NCBI RefSeq assembly: GCF_029168945.1
Contig: NC_083606.1
Location: forward strand, 12,116,041 to 12,180,040
Source of the DNA: Cannabis sativa
Lineage: Eukaryota; Streptophyta; Magnoliopsida; Rosales; Cannabaceae
Direction of reading: 5' to 3'
Length of the DNA stretch: 64,000 nt
Position numbers and translations under genes: made by a program. Every line of letters starts with the position of its first letter. Position 1 is the first letter of the stretch. The notes under the pieces were generated by a model. It did not search any database. It saw only the letters and a list, made by a program, of their open reading frames with translations, and was not told the DNA's origin. Of this stretch, positions 56,825 through 64,000 are shown piece by piece.

Positions 56825-58437
56825 GGTCCTTCTTACTTAAATTCAAGAAAGTATTCATGAAGAGAATCTTTACTGGCTCTTCTAACTCTTTACCACTCCT
56901 TAGAGTGATTGCACTACAGTTTTCGTTAAGATTTACCTCCATATTACTTGGCGAATTTCCTTCAGATATTTTATGAAGCATAATAGCTAGTTGCCCCACT
57001 TGTGTTTCAAGAATTCTGGTGGATGTTCTTGTCTCAATCATAAGATGAGTTTGTAGATTGGTGAGAATAAGCAAAGCAGCTTGTAGATCAATTGTTGGAG
57101 CAGGTGGAGCTTGTGGATTTTACTGTTGAGAAGTAGAAGCTTAATTCTGATTTTTAAATTGGGGTTGTTGCCCTTGATTATTTGTCCATCCATTATTAAA
57201 TGAATTGGAGAAAGGATTTTTGAACTGCCTCTGAAAATTAGCTATGGCTTGAACTTCAGCAAGATTCATCAGAATGTTATCAATTGATGTGTGCATTTAT
57301 CAAACATATGAGACCTCTACAAATTTCACAACTAGTTTGAGCTTGGATAGCATTAATAGCTACAATTGTTTGCTGCAACTGTTTAGTGAGAGTAACAACC
57401 TAAACAGTCAAAGCAATAATTGTATTTAATTCATATATTCCAGTTGTTTTCTTCTTCCTAGATGCTCTCTCATCAAAGCACTGATGATTATTCATAGCCA
57501 TATCTTCTAAAAGTTTATAGACTCCAGTTACACTCTTACTCATGAATGTGCCTCCAGAAGCAACATCAATAATAGTTCTAGTTATGAGTCACAAACCATT
57601 ATAAAAGTTCTAAACTAACTTCCACTTATCAATGCCATGGTGTGGATATTTTCTCAATAGTTTCCTAAATCACTCCCAAGCTTCATATAGAGATTCTCCA
57701 TCATTCTAGCAAAAATTATTAATTTCTCCCCTCAGTTTAGCAGCTTTAGATGGAGGGAAAATTTTAGACTAGAAGTTCTAAGCCATAACAATAGAATTCA
57801 GTACAAAGCTCCAAAAAATTAGACAGATAAGCATGAGGATCTTTAGTCGACAACCCACTAAACCGAACAGAAGATTGTACCATTTGTAGAATAGTTGGCT
57901 TAATTTCAAAGTTATTGGCTTCAATCACTGGTGGTCTTATACAATTTTGTACCCCCGTCAAAGTGGGCAGTACATAGTCTCTTAAGCTCCTTTCAACATT
58001 ATTATAAGCCTGACCCCCTTGTACAACTACAGGAATGAAATCATTACTATCATCCCTATCATTCTGTGTCATCACCATAGACTTTTGGGTTTCCCTCTTG
58101 TTCTTTCTATTTTGCTACAAGACTTCTCAATCTAAGAATTCAAAGGAATACAGGAATGAAATCATTACTATCATCCCTATCTTTCTGTGTCATCACCATA
58201 GACTTTTGGGTTTCCCTCTTGTTCTTTCTATTTTGCTACAAGACTTCTCAATCTAAGAATTCAAAGGAATAAGACTGTCTGCTCCTCCTCTGCTACGCAT
58301 ATAAAAAGTTCACCTAAGATAAGAAAAAAGAGTAACTAAATAGGTTAGAAACAAGAGAAAAAGAAATCAAATTAGATTAAAAATTAATTAGATTGATATT
58401 GATAATTTTCAATTTCCTGACAACGGCACCAAAAGCT
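56825..58437 (-). pseudogene. Athila/Tat-like Ty3-gypsy gag, decayed
   Basis: On the minus strand, past a PBS-like site (58431-58412, TGGTGCCGTTGTCAGG, a variant of the Asp-tRNA type), comes a gag. 58078-57764 reads [25 protein letters not shown] and [13 protein letters not shown], typical of plant gypsy retrotrans_gag. The middle (57760-57080) is riddled with stops. 57074-56830 reads LETQVGQLAIMLHKISEGNSPSNME and CSAITLRSGKELEEP, the conserved gag tail of Athila/Tat elements. The copia LTR cuts it at 56824, so protease and the rest are missing. A tandem 121-bp duplication (58030-58271) damages the 5' part. Confidence 0.8.
58030..58271. repeat. Tandem duplication, 2 x 121 bp
   Basis: Two adjacent units starting CAGGAATGAAATC differ visibly at one base (ATTCTG versus TTTCTG). 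121 is not a multiple of three, so it shifts the gag frame. Confidence 0.95.
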
Positions 58438-59350
58438 TGTTCCCAAAAATTGATACGCAAGTATACACAATCGAATCAAGTAATAAAATGATAAAGTTAA
58501 GTATCGTTTCCACTAACCACTTGAGGCTAGCTCAAGTGGCCATAAGTGGGTGTATGTGTGTTGGAGGTCCTACGTTCGCGTCCCAGGTAAAATATGGTTG
58601 TAATATATAAACGCTTAAATAAAAAAAAAAGTATCGTTTCCACGAGGACTAATTATCAATTACAAATCAATTAATTCTTTATTTCTATTTGATTAATTAA
58701 AAAGTTTTAGAAAAATAAATAAAACAAAGTAAATAATTAAAAATTAAAGAAATAAACAATGAGAAAAATAAGAATTATTATGATCCCCAATAATCTTTTA
58801 TTTTACTTCTTAATGAAATTACCCGATTCTTCTTCGTTCTATTCAATTGACAAGTGGAATTAAGTAGTTCATAATTTGGTTAAGACTTACAGATCCAATC
58901 TATGTGAAAACTGCTTATATTCCTATGGAAAAATTTAATCACAAAGAAAGCATTAAACAAAGTAACTCATAAAATCACAAATAATCTAGACACTTTCGTC
59001 CTAAATCACTTTGTATCCATAACAATCAAAGCATATTAAAATCTCACTTTTTAGAATTTTAATTTGAATTCATAGATAACAAATATAGGTGATCAGCCAA
59101 TAATTGCAAAATTTAATTGGAGTGTATTGAATTGAAATAAGAGAAGAAGATAAAATTGAATAACTGCATTAATCCATAAAATAAATTCAATAGTTCACAT
59201 AATAATCCTTAAAGAAAATTAGCTCATAAAAGTCATTCTAAAACAACAAAGATTCAAATAAAAAAAATAAAAGATAAAGATAGATGAGAAAGAATAGTAT
59301 TTGAAGTCCTTCAATGGTACTAACTGTTGAACCTATGGGCTATTAAGTCA
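58438..59350 (-). repeat. 5' LTR of the Athila/Tat-like element (outer border approximate)
   Basis: The inner end TGTTCCC at 58438 lies next to the PBS-like site and is followed by ACGCAAGTATAC, shared with the solo LTR at 2735-3923. The body is AT-rich. The outer end is uncertain; similarity to 'cataggctaa..' suggests about 59335-59350. A SINE interrupts it. Confidence 0.65.
58514..58630 (+). mobile_element. tRNA-derived SINE with A and B boxes
   Basis: A 117-bp unit flanked by a 13-bp duplication GTATCGTTTCCAC (58501-58513 and 58631-58643) ends in ten A residues. A box-like TAGCTCAAGTGG lies at 58528-58539 and B box-like CGTTCGCGTCC at 58573-58583, spaced as in tRNA genes. Pol III transcription would start near its left end. 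It interrupts the gypsy LTR. Confidence 0.92.
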
Positions 59351-59883
59351 ATGCAATTCCAAATATAAAAATTATATTGGTTGTCCTTACAATTTCACTA
59401 AGGCAGTACGCTCGGTCCTAAGGATGGTAGGACACCATTCATAAAAGCAAGAAGTATTACCTCGGGGAGCCCCTTCTTCAACCTCGGTGGCTTCCCAAGT
59501 GGTTATATTTTTTAGATAATGGATGCGAGCGATATAGTCACGGTCTTATTCATCCACGAGCATTGGAACTTGTTGCCAAGTAGGGTATTTGTGACCCTTA
59601 TAGTCCATGGTGGATTGATCTTTGGCGAGGAGGCGACATAACTTCAAATTATAATCATGTAGCAAGAAGTCAGCTGCTCACAATCTATATGGAAAATTCA
59701 CCAAGATCTCGTGCCTCCTTTGGACCTCTGGTGTTGGGATTGGTCTCTTTGTAGTAGTTGAAAATATGGAAGAAAGAGCTGAATTAGTATAACTACATAA
59801 CATCATAAAAACTCTAAAACTCAAAACCAAGATTTTGAGAATGATTAATACTTACGTAAAATTCTGAAATCTAGTAGTAATAA
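59351..59883 (-). pseudogene. Unidentified coding-like fragment
   Basis: On the minus strand a frame from about 59690 to 59460 is open except for one TAA. It reads AADFLLHDYNLKLCRLLAK, then YKGHKYPTWQQVPMLVDE, and after the stop DRDYIARIHYLKNITTWEAT. A perfect donor-like GTAAGT (near 59857-59852) and an acceptor-like CATATAG (near 59690) could frame an intron. I do not recognise the family; it may be a transposon-derived or host gene fragment. Its 5' side is cut by the Tekay LTR. Confidence 0.3.
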
Positions 59884-61956
59884 TGTAACGCCCTAATGCT
59901 AAGGCACGCTACAGTGCTTTTTCAATTATTGTGCAATCTTTGCTAATCAAAGAAATTTCTCCCAAAAACGTGTCAAATTAAAACTTTTGCATTAAATACT
60001 AAACTTTGTAATTTAATAAAATATTTACAAGTGCCGGGATCCCGATTTTTAAAACTTTACAAACTTTACTTTTCAAGCATACAATCCAAAATATACAGAT
60101 TTACAGGTCGCACAGCGACTTTCAAAATACAACTCCCAGATGTCCCGAGACCGAACACTCCAGGTCGCGCTGCTTGACATGTACAATCTCACCCGAGCTC
60201 AGGTTCACTCCTGTTCAGCCTTCGCCTTTCCTTTACCTACACATGGAAGCAGAAACTGTGAGTCAACAGACTCAGTAAGAAATGCATATAACATATCATA
60301 TAATTTCCGACCTGTAAATAGGCGCCCATACACCTATTTACAGAGCTTAACAGATGAGTATGAACGTTCAATACCAGGGTTCAACCACTATACCACATAC
60401 ACATCGTACCTCACTGTACGAGTGTTGGTAGGGTTTATCTCGATCACCGAGTAACACTGAGTGATGTACCACACACCTTAGCATTTTCCCAGGCTTGTGT
60501 TGGTATCACTGTATCGTACTCATAATCACAACAATCACTGTACCAACACACTCTATAACTTATTCATACAAGTGTTGGTAGTGTTTAACATAATTCAAGC
60601 ATGCATATATAAACACATATACATACATTCAGATAATCACATCATACATTATACACAGTTCTTACCTGTTTTCCGAATTCAAGTGTGTTGGCCGACCTGA
60701 ACGGAATTCTCGTGCTAGATGGATGCCCTAATCACATATTGAAACCGGGTAAGCCACATGATTAAAACCCTAATCCCGGTGAAACCAAACCAAAACCCTA
60801 GGTTCTGCTATACTCGAAAGGGGGTTATTCTAACTCTGGAAATGGGGAAACACCCAACCGAGGCACCGAAATGGCAAAAATTGAGAAAATGAAAGGCCCG
60901 GGGAACCCTGCCAAAACCGGCTAGCCGGTTTTTGTGGCACCGCAAACCGGCTAGCCGGTTTGCACCAGTATTCCCCAAGCTTTTCATTTGTTGCTCAATT
61001 CTTCACCAATTGCCATGAAACCTTCCAGAGCTCCTATTCAATGTACAAACAATATAATCCAGCCAGTAATTCACAGAACAAAACAATAAATGTCAACTTG
61101 CCATTAAAGCTTAAAGCTTGAACTCAAAGCTTAAAATTGCTCAAAACTAACAACCAATCTCTAAACCAGCTACCATGAACTAAAATCAAGCTAAACAAAC
61201 CCTAAAATTCGAACTAAGCAAACCTTAAACCCTAACAGCCCCTATAACCCAAAATCACTTCTAAAACCAACATACAACTTCATGAACTTGAAAGAGAAAG
61301 GAGCTAGGGTTACCTTAGTTATTTTTCCTTGAATCCTTGGATGGAAATACAGAAAATTATGAAGAAAAATTTGGGTTTTCCTTCTGGTTTGTGAGAGCCG
61401 AACCCCAAGAGAGAGAAAGGAGAAATGGTTTCTTGATTTCTCTAATTTTTAATTTTTTTTTTTTAAAAATAAAATCCCTTTTCACCCAATTATATTAAAA
61501 TGAAATAGGTGTCATCACCCAAGGCTGCCACCTAACCCTCATTTAACCAATTTACTAAAGACTAAAATGCCCTTAAGATTACAACTTAGGTATCTTTTTA
61601 AAACTAGGGGTAAAATGGTCAATTTCCATAGCCCCGCTCAATCCCGATAAAATATTTTCTCTAAAATATTTCCCACTATGAAATAAGGTTCTAAACTTAC
61701 CCATGTGATCAATCTAGCCATCCATCGCATTTTCCGTTGTCGCCGAACAAAAATTACAAAAATAACATATTACACATATAAGCTAGATAATACCCCTAGA
61801 GTTTAATAAAATCTCCAAAATTGAGAAATTATAACTCTAATATTTATTTCTAAATATTGGGGTCCACATTTAAATTTAATTCACAAATAATAATAAAATA
61901 ATAAAAATTAGTGCTAATTGCCTTTTCTAATCCATATTACTAGAGCGGTCATTACA
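59884..61956 (-). repeat. 3' LTR of a Tekay/Del-like gypsy element
   Basis: On the minus strand it begins TGTAATGACCGC at 61956, directly after the purine tract GGGGGGATAAT, and ends GGGCGTTACA at 59884 (2073 bp). AATAA (59879-59883) would be the outer 5-bp target duplication; the partner is outside the window. It holds two perfect 18-bp palindromes (60914-60961). This is the best-preserved LTR of the family in the window. Confidence 0.9.
60914..60961. repeat. Two perfect 18-bp palindromes in the Tekay LTR
   Basis: AAACCGGCTAGCCGGTTT occurs at 60914-60931 and again at 60944-60961, 30 bp centre to centre. Each is fully self-complementary with a CTAG centre. Confidence 0.95.
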
Positions 61957-61957
61957 A

Positions 61958-63079
61958 TTATCCCCCCGTTAATAGGATTTCGTCCCCGAAATCTAACCTG
62001 AATAGCTCTGGATGTTGAGTCCTCATATCCGACTCCAACTCCCAGGTGGCTTCTTCCACCTTACTGTTCCTCCAGAGCACCTTAACCAGTGCAATAGTCT
62101 TGTTCCGAAGAACTTTTTCTTTTCTATCCAAAATCTGAACAGGTTGCTCGTCATAGGATAAGTCTGGTTGAAGTTCAAGGGCTTCATAACTCAAGACATG
62201 AGTCGGGTCTGACACGTATTTCCTTAACATAGAAATGTGAAATACGTCATGAACAGCCGATAGTGCTGGTGGTAAGGCTAGCCGATACGCTACCTGCCCG
62301 ACCTTCTCGAGTATCTGAAATGGCCCAATGAACCTAGGGCTTAACTTACCCTTCTTCCCGAAGCGTCTAATACCCTTCATTGGTGAAACCCGTAGGAAAA
62401 CATGTTCTCCTGCCTGAAATGTAACATCTCTACGCTTCGGATCAGCATAACTTTTCTGCCTGCTTTGAGAAGCAAGCATCCGAGCCTTAATCTTATCAAT
62501 AGCTTCATTGGTCCTCTGCACTAACTCTGGACCCAGGTACTTCCTTTCTCCTGTCTCATCCCAATGAATAGGAGAACGACATTTTCTACCATATAACATC
62601 TCATAGGGAGCCATCCCTATTGTACTTTGGTAGCTGTTGTTGTAGGAGAATTCAATTAAAGGCAAGTACTTACTCCATGAACCCTCAAAGTCCATGACAC
62701 AGGCTCGCAGTAGATCTTCTAAAATCTGAATAGTTCTTTCTGACTGGCCATCAGTCTGAGGGTGAAAGGCTATACTAAACTTTAACTTGGTACCCATAGC
62801 CTTCTGAAGACTCACCCAAAACTTCGATGTGAACTTTGGATCCCTGTCTGATACAATAGATTTAGGGGCTCCATGGAGACGAACTATCTCCTTCACATAC
62901 AATTCAGCATATTGATCCACTGAATATGTAACTTTCACTAGTAAGAAGTGAGCTGACTTTGTGAATCTGTCCACGATAACCCAAACAGAATCATACATTC
63001 CCGTAGTTCTAGGCAAACCAGTTACAAAGTCCATTGCGATGTCCTCCCACTTCCATTCTGGAAGAACTAAAGGTTGCAA
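61958..63079 (-). pseudogene. Tekay integrase with GPY/F and chromodomain (open 3' part of a broken pol)
   Basis: The minus-strand frame of 373 residues starts MQPLVLPEWKWEDIAMDFVTGLP. The integrase core has D in MDFVTGLP, D in SDRDPKFTSKFW and E in GQSERTIQILEDLL. Next come SYNNSYQSTIGMAPYEMLYGR and a GPY/F-like module (GPFQILEKVGQVAYRLALPP). A C-terminal chromodomain-like segment (ILDRKEKVLRNKTIALVKVLW, EEATWELESDM) targets such elements to heterochromatin in known chromoviruses. The TAA stop lies inside the purine tract, one base from the LTR. This stretch is intact, but upstream it is disconnected by a lesion at 63080-63110, so the true protein would have been part of pol. Confidence 0.9.
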
Positions 63080-64000
63080 TAACCCTGCCGGCCTCTGATG
63101 TTCAGCTTTAATGGCCGGGAGTTAAACACTTGGACACGTAGTCCACCACATCTCTTTTCATCCCATACCACCAGAAGTAGGGTTTCAAATCCTGATACAT
63201 CTTGGTGGTTCCCGGATGCAACGAATAAGGCGTGGTATGAGCTTCATCAAGTATCTCTTTCTTAAGCTCATCCACACTAGGAACACAAACTCGAGCTTTA
63301 TATAGCAACATTCCACTGCTCGAGACTGAAAAGCCTCTAGGTCGACCAGCCACTACTTCATCTCGAACTTTAACTAGCTCGGGATCTTCCAGTTGTGCCT
63401 TTCTGATTCTCTCTAACAGATCAGATTGGAGTGTTAAATTATGTAACTTCCCGACTACGAACTCAATTCCTGCACTAACCATTTCCGAGGCTAGTTGAGG
63501 GGCTATCATAACCGTAGTACACACTTGTCCGGGACCTTTTCTGCTTAGAGCATCGGCCACGACATTGGCTTTCCCGGGGTGATACAGTATTTCACAATCG
63601 TAGTCCTTAACTAACTCCAACCACCTTCTCTGCCTCATATTCAGATCTTTTTGGGTGAAAAAGTATTTAAGACTCTTATGATCAGTATAAATCTCACACT
63701 TTTCACCGTAAAGATAATGTCGCCATATCTTTAAAGCAAAAACCACAGCAGCGAGCTCTAAATCATGAGTTGGGTAACGCTGCTCATAATCCTTCGATTG
63801 ACGAGAGGCATAGGCTATGACTCGTCGCCTTGCATCGTAACACATCCTGCACTCGTCTGGATGCATCACAATACACAACAAATTTCTCTTGATCTGATGG
63901 CAAAGCTAACACCGAAGCTGTTATCAAACGCTGCTTTAACTCCTGAAAGCTTGACTCACACTTATCTGACCACACAAATCTCTGGTTTTTCTTAGTCAAT
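63080..64000 (-). pseudogene. Tekay pol: RT end, RNase H and integrase zinc-binding region, frameshifted
   Basis: 63999-63784 reads [29 protein letters not shown] (RT end and RNase H start). A frameshift near 63850 moves the frame to 63881-63108, with [61 protein letters not shown] and the integrase linker ([17 protein letters not shown]). It ends prematurely after CLTPGH, where CLTCQ-type zinc ligands would be expected. RNase H catalytic acids are largely visible. The element continues beyond the window edge. Confidence 0.88.

Noticed and set aside
58525..58583. tRNA gene
   Set aside because: A and B boxes are present, but there is no cloverleaf acceptor stem; the A tail and TSD show a SINE.
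60140..60454. 104-codon ORF inside the Tekay LTR
   Set aside because: LTR sequence; related LTRs in the window have no matching open frame.

Overview
This window is plant nuclear DNA, almost certainly from a eudicot. It is AT-rich, intron-poor and filled with plant-type transposable elements: Tekay/Del-like and Athila/Tat/Ogre-like Ty3-gypsy elements, a Sirevirus-like Ty1-copia element, plant L1-type LINEs, a CACTA element, hAT-like and other small DNA elements, and a tRNA-derived SINE. Only one host gene is convincing: a small serine-rich protein of the kind annotated as 'serine-rich protein-related' in Arabidopsis (CDS 42570-43208). The LINE proteins look like those of Rosales such as Cannabaceae, but that is recalled similarity and the species is not shown by the sequence.

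Layout. 1-4865: a decayed Tekay-like gypsy pol (+) and its LTR, split by an Athila/Ogre-type solo LTR (2735-3923, TSD ATTCT). 5977-13358: a CACTA element with both ends and a 3-bp TSD (ATA). On its minus strand it carries a shortened tnp2-type transposase and a multi-exon TNP1-like/coiled-coil/Ulp1-like gene. 13747-19102: a near-complete LINE ('LINE-1', 12-bp TSD) with one nonsense codon in ORF2. 19540-27404: overlapping, oppositely oriented Tekay-type LTRs, one nested in another, with two MITE-like elements and a GA microsatellite. 29085-39294: a nest bounded by about 220-bp inverted repeats. It holds a 5'-truncated LINE ('LINE-3'), which is broken by a 735-bp hAT-like element and by a full-length LINE with both ORFs open ('LINE-2', 33298-38704, 15-bp TSD). 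39508-40110: a 5'-truncated LINE tail with an 18-bp TSD. 42413-44070: the host gene. 45560-46591: a chromovirus gag/protease remnant. 46592-56824: a Sirevirus-like copia element with both LTRs, PBS, decayed gag-pol, an extra env-position gene and four polypurine-like motifs. 56825-59350: an Athila/Tat-like gag and LTR (minus) hit by a SINE. 59884-64000: the 3' LTR and pol of a Tekay element (minus).

Four observations deserve most attention. (1) Several Tekay-type LTRs carry sets of short dyads of the form AACCGG-NNNN-CCGGTT, and the central four bases tend to match within an LTR but differ between LTRs. A GC-rich relative of the motif occurs in two unrelated LTR families. (2) Both long LINEs join ORF1 and ORF2 through an ATGA overlap with hairpins on each side, inside an unusually conserved stretch, which suggests RNA-controlled reinitiation. 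(3) 29085-39294 is a four-component nest whose insertion order can be read from target duplications. (4) The copia element is flanked by fragments of two different gypsy lineages and has unequal target duplications, suggesting recombination between elements.
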